From positions 1-64,000 of the forward strand of contig CAXBAF010000007.1 in NCBI GenBank assembly GCA_963973795.1: a stretch of 64,000 bases of DNA. The letters run 5' to 3'. The translations under genes were made by a program, and so were the position numbers. Of the stretch, positions 16,025 to 25,151 are shown piece by piece. This DNA is from UBA1926 sp002337215 (GTDB lineage Bacteria; Planctomycetota; Phycisphaerae; Phycisphaerales; UBA1924). Within the stretch, counting starts at the first letter, position 1. The number at the start of each line of letters is the position of its first letter. Below the pieces are notes generated by a model that made no database searches, was not told the origin of the DNA, and saw only the letters and a program-made list of their open reading frames with translations.

Positions 16025-17077
16025 GTGATAGAGCAACTCAACGAGCTTGAAGCCGAGGCGATTGGTGCGATCGATGCGTGTGGTGACGGCGCGGCGATTG
16101 AGTCGTGGCGGGTGTCGTACCTCGGATCAAAGGGGAAACTCAAGGCGTTGATGCCGCTGATGAAGGACGTCCCCAAGGAGCAGAAGGGGGCGGCCGGGAA
16201 GCGGCTCAATGAGGTCAAAGGAGCGCTCGAGGCGGCGTTGGCGTCGAAGAAGGATGGGCTCGGTGCGGGCGGTTCCGGCGGTTCTGCCGGCCCGATGCTG
16301 GATGTGACCGAACCCGGGCTGGTGTCGTCGTCGCGGGTGGGTCGCCGTCACATCATCAGCCGTGTGATCGACGAGTTGACGGAAGTGTTCGGGCGTATGG
16401 GGTTCGAGGTGGCCGAGGGCCCCGAACTCGAGGACGACGAGCACAACTTCATCAAGCTGAACATCCCACCGGAGCACCCGGCGCGGGACCCGATCGACAA
16501 CTTCTATGTCGATGATCCGGACGCGGTGACGACGCCCCGGATGCTGCGGAGCCAGACGTCGACGGTGCAGATCCGGACGATGGAGCGGGTGGTTTCCGAG
16601 TGGAAGAGCGGCGAGGGTTCGGGCCCGCCGATCAAAATCGTGAGCCCCGGGCGGGTGTACCGCCCCGACACGGTGGACGCGACGCACTCGTTCATGTTCC
16701 ATCAGATCGAGGGTCTGTATATCGATCGCGGCGTGACGATGATCGATCTGAAGACGACGCTCGAGCAGTTCGCGCACGCCTACTTCGGGGCGGACGCCGA
16801 CATCCGGCTTCGGCCCTCGTTCTTCCCGTTCACCGAGCCGAGCGCCGAGCTCGACATGATGATCGCGCTGAAGCCCGGCGATGAGCCCAAATGGATCGAG
16901 CTGGGCGGGTGCGGGATGGTCGATCCGAACGTGCTGAAAGCGTGCGGCGTCGATCCGGAAGAATGGACGGGTTTCGCGTTCGGCTTCGGGATCGAGCGGA
17001 TCGCCATGGGGCGGTACGGGATCCCGGATATCCGGATGCTCTTCGAGAACGACGTGCGGTTCCTCGCGCAGCTCTGA
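16025..17077 (+). CDS. pheS: Phenylalanine-tRNA ligase alpha subunit
   Basis: PheS is the catalytic alpha chain of the alpha2-beta2 synthetase that charges tRNA-Phe. The 350-aa product has the N-terminal coiled coil (YLGSKGKLKALM), motif 2 (FMFHQIEGLYID) and motif 3 (GFAFGFGIERIAMGRYG). The start is GTG; no better ATG exists before the coiled coil. It is slightly longer than average because of a Gly/Ser-rich linker near residue 80. The beta-subunit gene pheT does not follow, so the subunits are encoded apart. Confidence 0.97.
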   Translation: MIEQLNELEAEAIGAIDACGDGAAIESWRVSYLGSKGKLKALMPLMKDVPKEQKGAAGKRLNEVKGALEAALASKKDGLGAGGSGGSAGPMLDVTEPGLVSSSRVGRRHIISRVIDELTEVFGRMGFEVAEGPELEDDEHNFIKLNIPPEHPARDPIDNFYVDDPDAVTTPRMLRSQTSTVQIRTMERVVSEWKSGEGSGPPIKIVSPGRVYRPDTVDATHSFMFHQIEGLYIDRGVTMIDLKTTLEQFAHAYFGADADIRLRPSFFPFTEPSAELDMMIALKPGDEPKWIELGGCGMVDPNVLKACGVDPEEWTGFAFGFGIERIAMGRYGIPDIRMLFENDVRFLAQL

Positions 17078-17128
17078 CGCTGATCGGGGTGCCTCGCGTC
17101 TCGGCGGTCTCGGAAAAAGGGGGTCTCG

Positions 17129-17614
17129 ATGAACGGTGAGAACACGACTGATGGTGCGGCGATTCAGCCCGCGGGGTGGCCGAAGCCGGTCGGTGTGCTG
17201 AGTCTCGTCTTCGGAATTCTGGCGGTGACGTGCGGCGTGCTCGGCACGGCGGTTTGGATCGGCAGCGACGCTTTGATGGGATCGTTGATGGGCGGGGCGC
17301 TCCCCGCCGGAACGCCCGCGCCGCCGTTTGCCCCGCCGCTGAGCCCGATCCTGATCGGTGCTGCCGCGTTCGGTTTGCTTGTGAACACCGTGCTGATCTT
17401 CGCGGGGATCGCGTTGCTGAAGCGGAGCCAGAGCGGGCGTTCGCTTCATCTTGTGTACGCGTTGCTCGCGATCGTCTCGGCGTTCCTGGGGTCGTTCGCC
17501 GGGTATTCGGGGCAGCAGGATCAGCAGCAGCAGATGGAATCGTGGATCGAGCAGCACGGGGACACGAACGAGACGACGCGTGAGATCGCCGACTCGCAGC
17601 GTCAGTCGATGTAG
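17129..17614 (+). CDS. Integral membrane protein, possibly interrupted by in-frame TAG
   Basis: The 161-aa product has three predicted membrane helices (PVGVLSLVFGILAVTCGVLG, PILIGAAAFGLLVNTVLIFA, VYALLAIVSAFLGSFAG) and a Gln-rich hydrophilic loop (QQDQQQQMESW). It ends at TAG (17612-17614), yet the same frame continues directly for 41 codons with a fourth helix. GGGGG lies about 7 bp before the ATG. The function is unknown; it may be a DUF4190-like small membrane protein. It follows pheS by 51 bp. Confidence 0.75.
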   Translation: MNGENTTDGAAIQPAGWPKPVGVLSLVFGILAVTCGVLGTAVWIGSDALMGSLMGGALPAGTPAPPFAPPLSPILIGAAAFGLLVNTVLIFAGIALLKRSQSGRSLHLVYALLAIVSAFLGSFAGYSGQQDQQQQMESWIEQHGDTNETTREIADSQRQSM

Positions 17615-17740
17615 ATGCAGGGCCCGATTCAGGCCGCGAGTCTCGTCGGCGGGCTGGCCATGAATCTCGCGTGGCCCGTGTTCTGCATCATCTGGTTCGG
17701 GATGCTCAAGAAGGCCGTGCCGCCCGCGTACGAGTTCTGA
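17615..17740 (+). other. In-frame continuation after TAG, with a fourth membrane helix
   Basis: Immediately after the TAG, an ATG opens 41 codons in the same frame (MQGPIQAASLVGGLAMNLAW..., ending PPAYEF) and stops at TGA 17738-17740. The stretch SLVGGLAMNLAWPVFCIIWF is a clear membrane helix. Three readings fit: a CAG-to-TAG nonsense mutation in a four-helix protein, UAG readthrough, or a separate small protein translated by termination-reinitiation. The zero-gap TAGATG junction allows the last. Confidence 0.6.
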
Positions 17741-17773
17741 CGCCGGCGGGTTGTCGGTCGATTGGTTACTTCG

Positions 17774-18619
17774 TCAGGCAATGGGCCACGGGGCGTTGTC
17801 GAGCAGGCGGACGACGGTGGTTTCGCCCTGGATGCCTGCGGCGGTGATCGCGCGGCCGGGTCGGCCTTGACGGAACGGGCCGAGCGTTTCGGCGTCTCGG
17901 ATGGCGGCGTAATCCGGAATGACCTCGTGTTCGGCGTAGACCGCCCTCATCGCTGCTTCGGCGTTGGTGGGGGTCGTTTCTTGCTGCGCGGCGGCGATCG
18001 CCCGGCTCAGGCTCAGGGCTCGCTCGCGTTGGTCGGGCGGCAGGAATCGGTTCCGGCTCGACATCGCGAGGCCGTCCGGTTCGCGGGCGGTCGGCCCGTT
18101 GATGATCTCGACGCCGAGATCGTCTCGCTGGGACATGGCGCGGACGGTGACGAGTTGCTGCCAGTCTTTTTCTCCGAAGACGGCGGCGGCGGGGCGGACC
18201 AGATCGAAGAGCCTTCGGACGACCTGGCAGACGCCCTCGAAGTGCATCGGGCGGTGGGCGTCCTCGAGCCCCTTGTCGATGGCCTGAGGCGGGAGCGGGG
18301 GAACCGGGGTGGGGTCTTCGGTGGGGTAGACGAGTTCGACCGAGGGTGCGAAGACGATCGAGGCGCCCGCGGACTCGCACCCGGCGATGTCGTCGTCGAG
18401 GACGCGGGCGTACCGCTCGTAGTCCGCGGGGTCGTTGAACTGGGTGGGGTTGACGAAGACGGAGACCGCGGCGCCGTTCTTCAGTCCGCGCGCGTCGGCC
18501 TCGCTCGCGGCGCGGCGGATGAGATCGAGATGGCCCTCGTGGAGAGCACCCATCGTCGGGACGAGGACGCAACTCCGGCGCGGCATGTCGGGGCGTTGGT
18601 TGTCTCTGATGACACGCAT
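17774..18619 (-). CDS. panC: Pantoate-beta-alanine ligase (pantothenate synthetase)
   Basis: PanC condenses pantoate and beta-alanine with ATP to make pantothenate, the precursor of coenzyme A. The 281-aa product has the nucleotidyl-transferase HIGH-type motif in VPTMGALHEGH, the FVNPTQF pantoate-binding segment, GEKDWQQL and the KMSKS-like AMSSRN. It lies 39 bp downstream of the kinase gene on the same strand. panD, which supplies beta-alanine, is at 35073, so the pathway is split. Confidence 0.96.
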   Translation of the reverse strand: MRVIRDNQRPDMPRRSCVLVPTMGALHEGHLDLIRRAASEADARGLKNGAAVSVFVNPTQFNDPADYERYARVLDDDIAGCESAGASIVFAPSVELVYPTEDPTPVPPLPPQAIDKGLEDAHRPMHFEGVCQVVRRLFDLVRPAAAVFGEKDWQQLVTVRAMSQRDDLGVEIINGPTAREPDGLAMSSRNRFLPPDQRERALSLSRAIAAAQQETTPTNAEAAMRAVYAEHEVIPDYAAIRDAETLGPFRQGRPGRAITAAGIQGETTVVRLLDNAPWPIA

Positions 18620-18658
18620 CGGGCGGAAGCGTAGTGGGGTAGATGGCGTCGGGAGCGG

Positions 18659-21600
18659 TCAGGGGCCCTCGGGGTTGAGGTCGCCCGTCGCGAGCTTCGC
18701 GGCATAGTCGGCGCGGAGGGCGCGAACCCGATCGAGGAGCCTCTGGCTCGAGGCGTTTAGATTCTCTGCGGACTCGAGCGGCTCGATGGCGGTGTCGAGC
18801 ATCGCGATCGCCTCGGGGTAGTTCTGGCGCAGGCTGAGGGCGCGGGCGTGCTGGGCGTAGAGCATGGTCGTCTTGTTGCCGGTGAGGGCGACGGCTCGGT
18901 CGATGGCGTTGATCATCGCCTGAGGGTCGCCCGCGGTGTATTCGAGGTCGGCGAGTTTGGAGGCGACGCTCGCGGCGGCGCTGTGATACTGGCTCGGGAA
19001 GGCATCGACCGCGGCGCGGCGTTCGGCCTCGGTGAGACAACGGTTGAGCGCGTTGCGTTGGGCGTCGGGCTGGTCGAGGCGCCAGTGGGTGTAGCCGAGC
19101 CAGTAGGTCGCGCGGAAAAGATCCTCGATGAGCTCGGCATCGCTCGGGTCGCGGTCGCTGGCGACGGTGAGTTCGGCGATCGCGGCCTCGAATTCGGGGA
19201 CAGCGTGTGTGTAAAGCACAGCAGCCCGGTCGGGTTCGGACCGGCGGATGTTCCCGGCCTGGGTGTAGAGGGTGCGTGCGAGCTTGTAGTGGGCGATCCC
19301 GACCATGCGGCGGGCGTGCAGGTTCAGCGGGTCGGCGTCGAGCCAGGCCTTCGCGGTGTTCTTGAAGGCGGTCGCGTACGTCTCGGCCTGGGCGGGGTTG
19401 CCGGTCGTGGTCGCGAGGTCGGCGGCGTTCTCAAAGGCGCGGGCGAAATCGGCGAGGGCGCGGCCCGAGAACGGGTCGTCTGTCTTCGCGGCCTCGGCGA
19501 GGGCACGCATCTCGTCGAAGAGCGGTTCGGCGTCGTCGTGGCGGCGGAGGTCCATGAGGGCGCGGCCCGTGCGCTCAACGGCCATGACGAGCCGGTGCGC
19601 CGCTTCGGCGCTGTTGGGGCGGGCGGCGGCGACCTGGCGGCGGAGATCGAGGGCGGTTCGGAGTTGCGTGACTTCTGTCTCGGCGTCGCCTCGCTTGTCA
19701 GCCAGCACGCCCAATTGTTCGTGGGCGTGTGCGAGGGTGCGGAGGGCGTCGGGGTCATCCGGGGAACTGGCGAGTGACTCGGTCGCGAGGCCGACGGCGG
19801 CGTTGAGCCCCGCTTCGGCGTCGTCGAACCGGGCTCGGAAGAGATGGACCAGCGAGGATTGGATCAGCGCGTCGGCGTGGATCGTCTTGCGGGATTGCGG
19901 GGCGTTGGGGTCGCTTTCGATCGCGGTGCAGCGTGCGATGGTGTCGGAGGCGGCGGCGAGCGCGGCGTCGCGGTCGCCCAGTTGCCTGTTCGCTTCGGCG
20001 AGTTCCACGCCGACGCGGAGCTTTGATTCGTCGGTGTCGGGGGTACTCGCGAGGAGGTCTCGTCCGCGCTCGAGGGCGCGGACGCCGAGCTGGGCGGAGT
20101 TCTGGCCCTTGGAGGCGAGGATGCCGACGCGGAGATACTGCTCGGCGAGGTCTCGTTTGAGGCGTTCGTCGTCGGGGAAGGTCTGGGCGAGCGACTCGAT
20201 GGCTTCGAGCATCGCGGAGGCGAGGACCTCGCGGGCCGCGGTGGCTGCTGGGAGATTCTCGACTTCGTCGTAGAGAGCGTCTTCGATGACGAACATGCGG
20301 CGGAGCTGGGTGTAGCGGTCCTCGGCGGCGTTGCGGGCGACGCGCTCGGCGGCCTGGGCCTGCTCGGCGGCGAGGCGGGCGACGGTCTCGTTGTCCCTGG
20401 CGGTCTCGGCCCGCTGCCATGCCCAGGTCACGCCGACGATGCCGATGAGCATCGCGATGGCGACCGCCGCGGCGGTCGAGACCGCGACGCGGTGGCGGCG
20501 GAGGAACTTGCCGGCGCGGTAGGAGAACGTCGGGGCGCGGGCGGTGACGGTCTGGCCGTCCAGGTGCCGCACGAGGTCGTCGGCGAGCGCCTGGGCGGTG
20601 GGGTAACGCTTCTGGGCGCTCTTGCGCATCGACATCAGGATGACGTTGTCGAGATCGCCCGTGAGGCGTTTGCGGAGGCGTGTGCTCTGGGCCTCACGCC
20701 GCTTGGCGATCTCGTGGGCGGTGATGGTTTCCATCTCGCCCGCGCCGGTGTGGCGGGTCGCGGCGGAGGAGACCGCGGTGCTGGGGCGGCGGGGCTCTTC
20801 CTCGCAGATGATGCGGACGGCCTCGGCGTGGATCCGGCGCTCGATGTGGTACGGGCGGTGGCCCGTGAGCAGTTCGTAGAGAATCACACCCAGGGCGTAG
20901 ACGTCCGAGGCGGTGGTGATCTGGAGCCCCTGGACCTGCTCCGGGCTGGCGTACTCGTAGGTCATGATCCGCTGGTCGGGTCGGGTGAGGGCGGGGAGGC
21001 CAAGGAGTTCTGGATTGAGAAGCTTGGCGATCCCGAAATCGAGGAGTTTGGGGTCGCCGTCGGTGGTGACGAGGATGTTGGAGGGCTTGAGATCGCGATG
21101 GACGATCAGGTTCTGGTGGGCGTAGTGGACGGCGGCGCAGACCTTGGTGAACAGGCGAACACGGTCGGGCACGCTCAGCGAGTGCTGGTCGCAGTAGAGG
21201 TCGATGGGCACGCCGTCGATGTGCTCCATGACGAAATAGGGGCGGCCGTCCTCGGTTGCGCCGGCGTCGTAGAGCCTCGCGATGTTGGGGTGGTTGAGTG
21301 CGCCGAGGACCTGGCGTTCGAGCTTGAAGCGTTCGAGCAGTTCATCGGTGTCGAGGCCCCGGCGCATGACCTTGATGGCGACGCGCTTCTGGAACCGGTC
21401 GTCGAGCCTTTGGGCCTGGAAGACGGTGCCCATGCCACCTCGCCCGATCTGTCCGATGATTCGGTACCCCGGGATCGATTCGGATGGGGCGTCGGTCAGG
21501 CCCGGAATGAACGGCTGGGTCGCGCCAAGAGCCTGGTCCCGATCGTTCGGCGGTGCGGTTGCGTCGTGCGCAACGGTCTCGGCTTCCGGGTCGGTGTGTG

Positions 21601-21769
21601 GCTCGGTTTGTGGGTCGGGCTGTTGATCGGGCGTGTTGGCGGGCGGTCTCTCGCCGCCCTCGGCGGGGGTGTAGGGCACGGTCGGGTCATCGTGACCCGT
21701 TGGTGGGGTGCTGTCGGGGTCACCTCGCCCGCTGTGATCTCGTGGCTTGTCGCTCGGCGTGTCGGGCAT
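18659..21769 (-). CDS. Transmembrane Ser/Thr protein kinase with helical-repeat tail
   Basis: The 1036-aa product has a disordered acidic N-terminus (1-95), a Pkn2-type kinase domain from about 101 (GYRIIGQIGRGGMGTVF, AIKVMRRG, HRDLKPSNILV, DFGIAKLL), a single membrane helix near 428-450 (RVAVSTAAAVAIAMLIGIVG) and about 580 residues of TPR-like helical repeats. All catalytic residues are present, so it should be active. This layout is greatly expanded in planctomycetes; the targets are unknown. panC follows 39 bp downstream. Confidence 0.93.
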   Translation of the reverse strand: MPDTPSDKPRDHSGRGDPDSTPPTGHDDPTVPYTPAEGGERPPANTPDQQPDPQTEPHTDPEAETVAHDATAPPNDRDQALGATQPFIPGLTDAPSESIPGYRIIGQIGRGGMGTVFQAQRLDDRFQKRVAIKVMRRGLDTDELLERFKLERQVLGALNHPNIARLYDAGATEDGRPYFVMEHIDGVPIDLYCDQHSLSVPDRVRLFTKVCAAVHYAHQNLIVHRDLKPSNILVTTDGDPKLLDFGIAKLLNPELLGLPALTRPDQRIMTYEYASPEQVQGLQITTASDVYALGVILYELLTGHRPYHIERRIHAEAVRIICEEEPRRPSTAVSSAATRHTGAGEMETITAHEIAKRREAQSTRLRKRLTGDLDNVILMSMRKSAQKRYPTAQALADDLVRHLDGQTVTARAPTFSYRAGKFLRRHRVAVSTAAAVAIAMLIGIVGVTWAWQRAETARDNETVARLAAEQAQAAERVARNAAEDRYTQLRRMFVIEDALYDEVENLPAATAAREVLASAMLEAIESLAQTFPDDERLKRDLAEQYLRVGILASKGQNSAQLGVRALERGRDLLASTPDTDESKLRVGVELAEANRQLGDRDAALAAASDTIARCTAIESDPNAPQSRKTIHADALIQSSLVHLFRARFDDAEAGLNAAVGLATESLASSPDDPDALRTLAHAHEQLGVLADKRGDAETEVTQLRTALDLRRQVAAARPNSAEAAHRLVMAVERTGRALMDLRRHDDAEPLFDEMRALAEAAKTDDPFSGRALADFARAFENAADLATTTGNPAQAETYATAFKNTAKAWLDADPLNLHARRMVGIAHYKLARTLYTQAGNIRRSEPDRAAVLYTHAVPEFEAAIAELTVASDRDPSDAELIEDLFRATYWLGYTHWRLDQPDAQRNALNRCLTEAERRAAVDAFPSQYHSAAASVASKLADLEYTAGDPQAMINAIDRAVALTGNKTTMLYAQHARALSLRQNYPEAIAMLDTAIEPLESAENLNASSQRLLDRVRALRADYAAKLATGDLNPEGP

Positions 21770-22095
21770 GGCGTCACCGTACCTTGCCCATCCCTGGGCT
21801 GTCTTGTGGTGTGATTCTTGGTCGGCCGGAACCTGCTCTGGATTTTCCTCGGCCTCGCGGGGCGTGGTCCGGAAACCGCTGTTCTTCGCGATTTCGCGTG
21901 AGTGTTGGGCAGTTTTTTACGCCTGAGCACTGCGGGCCCCATTGGGAAGCGACGATTGCCGGCTGGACTCACCCCCTTGTTGTGATAGCCTGAGCAGGCC
22001 TTGATCGGGGGAGACTGCGGGCGTCGGGAGCGATGTGAGGCTTTCCGGAGCGGGCCCGCGGTGACCACCGGCTCGGCCGGAGGGCGGAGAGACTT
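21770..22095. other. Divergent intergenic region
   Basis: These 326 bp separate the divergently read kinase gene and the large secreted protein gene, and so must hold both promoters. I see no convincing -35/-10 pair and no gene. GGAGAG at about 22086-22091 is the ribosome binding site of the 22096 gene. Confidence 0.5.
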
Positions 22096-25038
22096 ATGGG
22101 TTCGATGACAGGACTCGGAGTGAACGTGATGCGGGGGTACGACTCGGCTGGGCCGCGCTGCTCGGCGGTGCTTGCGCTCGCGTTGGCGGCGGGTGCTGCG
22201 TGCGCCCAGGACTGCGACAACGACGGCGTGCAGGATGCCCAGCAGACCTACCGATGGAAGGCGACCGGGCCTGGCTTCTGGGGGAGCGCCTCGAGTTGGC
22301 AGTCCGCGACCGGCGGGATTCCGGGGACCGCGTCGCTCGCGCTGTTTGATGGGACAGACGGCCTCGGGCAGCAGCCGTACCGGCCTTTCTTCGACGGCTT
22401 CGTCGGTGTCAGCGGGCTCGGTGTCCAGAATAGCACTGCGGAGTTTGATCTCGGGTCGAGCGTGCTCAGTGTGACGGGCGACCTGGCCGACTGTCGCGAG
22501 TTTCTGCTGGGCGGTGTGCTCGGCGCGGACATGCTCGTGTTTGGCGGCGGGCAGTTTCGGGTCCAGCGTGCGGTCCTCGCGGACCAGCCGGGGACGACGG
22601 CGCGGCTCGTCATGGATGGCTCGAACAGCCCGATCCAACTCCGGCACCTCGACCCGGCGCCGATGATCGTCGGCCAGTACGGCACGGGAGCCATCGAGCT
22701 TTTCGATGCTGAGTTCGTGCACTTCGGGCCGCTCGTGTTCGGGTCGCGATCGGGCTCCGATGGTTCGCTGAGTCTCTTTGGGACAAGCGAATTGTTGCTG
22801 AGCGCGGAGACCGCGAGCGATGTCATCGTCGGCTTTGCGGGCTCGGGTTTCATCGGGCTCGAGCAGGAGGGCGTGTTGCTCGGCAACGGGCCGATCTCGT
22901 TCCGGCTGGGCGATCGTGCAACGGGCGACGGTGAGATTCGGTTCAGTGGGCTCTTGGGCTCGCAGCAGTTCCTGACATCGCTGCTCGAGATCGGTGGGCA
23001 GGGCGAGGGGCGGTTCCGCGTGCTGGGCGGTTCTGTCGTCGAGACGCAGGTCGGCACGGCGGCGGTGCTCGGCGCGTCTCGAGGCTCCCGAGGCGAGATC
23101 GATGTGCTCAACTTCTCACACCTTGGGATCGATGGTGTGCCGGTTGAAGTAGGCCGGCTCGGGCAGGGCGAGGTGTCGGTTGGTGAGGGCAGTGTGTTGG
23201 AGGCCCCCGACGGTGTGACCGCGTACGTCGATGGTGTCGTGCAGGGCTCGGGCGATGTGGTCGGTGATCTCCGGCTCATCGGGGGTGAGATCCGGCCGAA
23301 CGACATGTTCGCCGAGACGGGCGCGTTTCAGCGGCTCCGCGTCGCTGGCAAGCTGGTCTTCAACGGGACGAACCCGCAGACAGGTGAATTCGAGACCGGG
23401 CGGATGGTGTACACGCTGGTTTCGCGCAATCCCGCGTTCTCGATCCCGGCCGAGGTGGCATCGTCGGCGACGCTCGACGGGACGCTGCGGGTCATCGTTC
23501 CGTCCGGTGTTTCTCCCGAGGTCGGTGAGAAGTACCGCGTGATCAACGCGGCATCGTTGATCGGGACGTTCGATGCCGTGCAGACCGAGGTGCTGGGCGG
23601 CAAGGCATTCGCGGTACCGGTCTATTCCCAGAGCGATGGCGATGTGTTCGTCGAGTTCTTCGATGTGGGCGTGCCGGATTCGGCGCTCGGTTTCTCGCAG
23701 ACTTCGGCGCCGGCCGGGGACCTCGTTGATGGCGTTGTCCGTGATGTCACGGGGGACGGCTTGCCCGACCTGGTTGTGATCGCCGACGAGGGACCGGGGC
23801 AGGCGGGCGTGATCCGCGTGGCACGGAACCTGGGCGTGCAGACCAACGGGCAGTGGCTCGGGTTCGATCAGAATATCGACGCGTACAGTTCGCTCGGTGA
23901 TCAGCCGGGATCGGTCGTCGTCGGCGACATGAACGGCGATCAGTTGGACGACATCGTCGTGATGAACCGCGGTCCGTCGGATGGGCAGATCCGCATCCGC
24001 CTGAATTCGGCGACGCAGCCGGGCGATTTTTCGCAGGTCGATCCGCGCGAGATCAGCGTGAACGGCGTGCCGGCGGACATCACGCTCGCGGACGTCAACG
24101 GGAACGGATTGCTCGATGTGGTGTCGGTCTTTCAACGCGGAACGCGCGGCGGGGGCGGCGGGATCGGTGTTGCCGAGAACGACGGCGGCGGTTTCGACGA
24201 CAGCGAAGGCGACACCGGGGACGATCCCGGGAGTGTCGATTCGATGGGCGGCGAGTACTCGGCGACGGGGTTCGCGACGACGTCGAAGTCCGAGGCCTCG
24301 GTCTCCATCTTCGGCGGGACTGCATCCGCGGGCCTGAACGCGAACCGTGGCGGGCCGATCTTCCCGCTGTTCTTCTTGCAGGAGGTTCCCGCGGGGCGAG
24401 AGCCGGACGCGATGTTCACAGCGGATATGAACGGCGACGGACTCGACGACGTGATCGCGGCGGACCGTGAGAGCGGGACGATCTCGGTGCTGATCGCCCA
24501 GGATTTCGGAGAGATCGTCTATGCCGACGCGATCTCGCTGGACGCGGGTGAGGCCCCGTTCGCGGCGCAGCCGGGCTCTGTTGTCGCGATTGACATCAAC
24601 GAGGATGATCGTCTTGATCTCGTGTTCACCGCACGGGACGCGCAGGGGCAGGTGGGCTTGCGTTCGATCCTGAATATCGCGGAAGGCGACGCGGGTGAGC
24701 TCATCTTCGGGCGGAGCCTGCCGCTCCCCGACGACGGTGCGCCGCCTCGCGTGCTCGCGGTCGCGGACCTTGACGGCAACGGGACGGATGACCTGGTGGT
24801 CGTCCGGGAGCCGAACGGGGGCCCCGCGGTCTCAACGTTCCTTGCGCCCGGGCCCGGGCCTTGCAACGCTGCGGACATCTCGGTGCCGTTCGGGGTGCTC
24901 GACCTCAACGATATCGGCGTGTTCATCAGCGCGTTCGTGAATCAGACGCCCGCGGCGGACATTGCGCCGCCGTTCGGGGTCTACGACCTCGCTGATATCA
25001 ACGTGTTCGTGAGCGCGTTCGTCACGGGCTGCCCTTGA
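22096..25038 (+). CDS. Secreted beta-repeat / FG-GAP protein with GC-type dockerin
   Basis: The 980-aa product has a signal peptide ending near GAACAQ, then a beta-helical region of the PEP-CTERM/T5SS-associated repeat type (residues 60-480). An FG-GAP/VCBS-like beta-propeller follows with repeated DxNGDxxxD loops (VRDVTGDGLPDLVV, VGDMNGDQLDDIVV, TADMNGDGLDDVIA, VADLDGNGTDDLVV). The C-terminus is a GC-type dockerin (FGVLDLNDIGVFISAF and FGVYDLADINVFVSAF) ending TGCP. GGAGAG precedes the first ATG; a second ATG at 22129 would give a more compact signal peptide. It is probably surface-exposed and calcium-binding; the ligand is unknown. Confidence 0.88.
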   Translation: MGSMTGLGVNVMRGYDSAGPRCSAVLALALAAGAACAQDCDNDGVQDAQQTYRWKATGPGFWGSASSWQSATGGIPGTASLALFDGTDGLGQQPYRPFFDGFVGVSGLGVQNSTAEFDLGSSVLSVTGDLADCREFLLGGVLGADMLVFGGGQFRVQRAVLADQPGTTARLVMDGSNSPIQLRHLDPAPMIVGQYGTGAIELFDAEFVHFGPLVFGSRSGSDGSLSLFGTSELLLSAETASDVIVGFAGSGFIGLEQEGVLLGNGPISFRLGDRATGDGEIRFSGLLGSQQFLTSLLEIGGQGEGRFRVLGGSVVETQVGTAAVLGASRGSRGEIDVLNFSHLGIDGVPVEVGRLGQGEVSVGEGSVLEAPDGVTAYVDGVVQGSGDVVGDLRLIGGEIRPNDMFAETGAFQRLRVAGKLVFNGTNPQTGEFETGRMVYTLVSRNPAFSIPAEVASSATLDGTLRVIVPSGVSPEVGEKYRVINAASLIGTFDAVQTEVLGGKAFAVPVYSQSDGDVFVEFFDVGVPDSALGFSQTSAPAGDLVDGVVRDVTGDGLPDLVVIADEGPGQAGVIRVARNLGVQTNGQWLGFDQNIDAYSSLGDQPGSVVVGDMNGDQLDDIVVMNRGPSDGQIRIRLNSATQPGDFSQVDPREISVNGVPADITLADVNGNGLLDVVSVFQRGTRGGGGGIGVAENDGGGFDDSEGDTGDDPGSVDSMGGEYSATGFATTSKSEASVSIFGGTASAGLNANRGGPIFPLFFLQEVPAGREPDAMFTADMNGDGLDDVIAADRESGTISVLIAQDFGEIVYADAISLDAGEAPFAAQPGSVVAIDINEDDRLDLVFTARDAQGQVGLRSILNIAEGDAGELIFGRSLPLPDDGAPPRVLAVADLDGNGTDDLVVVREPNGGPAVSTFLAPGPGPCNAADISVPFGVLDLNDIGVFISAFVNQTPAADIAPPFGVYDLADINVFVSAFVTGCP

Positions 25039-25070
25039 GTCACGGGGCGCGGGCTCTGGTCGCTGGGATG

Positions 25071-25099
25071 AAAAAACCGCCCCGGTGGGCGGCTTTCTT
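25071..25099. terminator. Bidirectional intrinsic terminator
   Basis: AAAAAA, CCGCCC, a CGGT loop, GGGCGG and then CTTTCTTC form a symmetric terminator between the convergent genes ending at 25038 and 25152. It can serve both strands. Confidence 0.85.
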
Positions 25100-25151
25100 C
25101 TGGCGTTGATTTGACGGTTCGACTCGCTGTCTATTCGGGATATGACGCCGA

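Noticed and set aside
16127..17557. 476-aa minus-strand ORF opposite pheS
   Set aside because: Covers pheS and the next gene in antisense and is His/Arg/Pro-rich without any domain.
21770..22095. Possible small gene or riboswitch in the divergent gap
   Set aside because: No start with a ribosome binding site gives a plausible protein, and no conserved riboswitch core was recognised.
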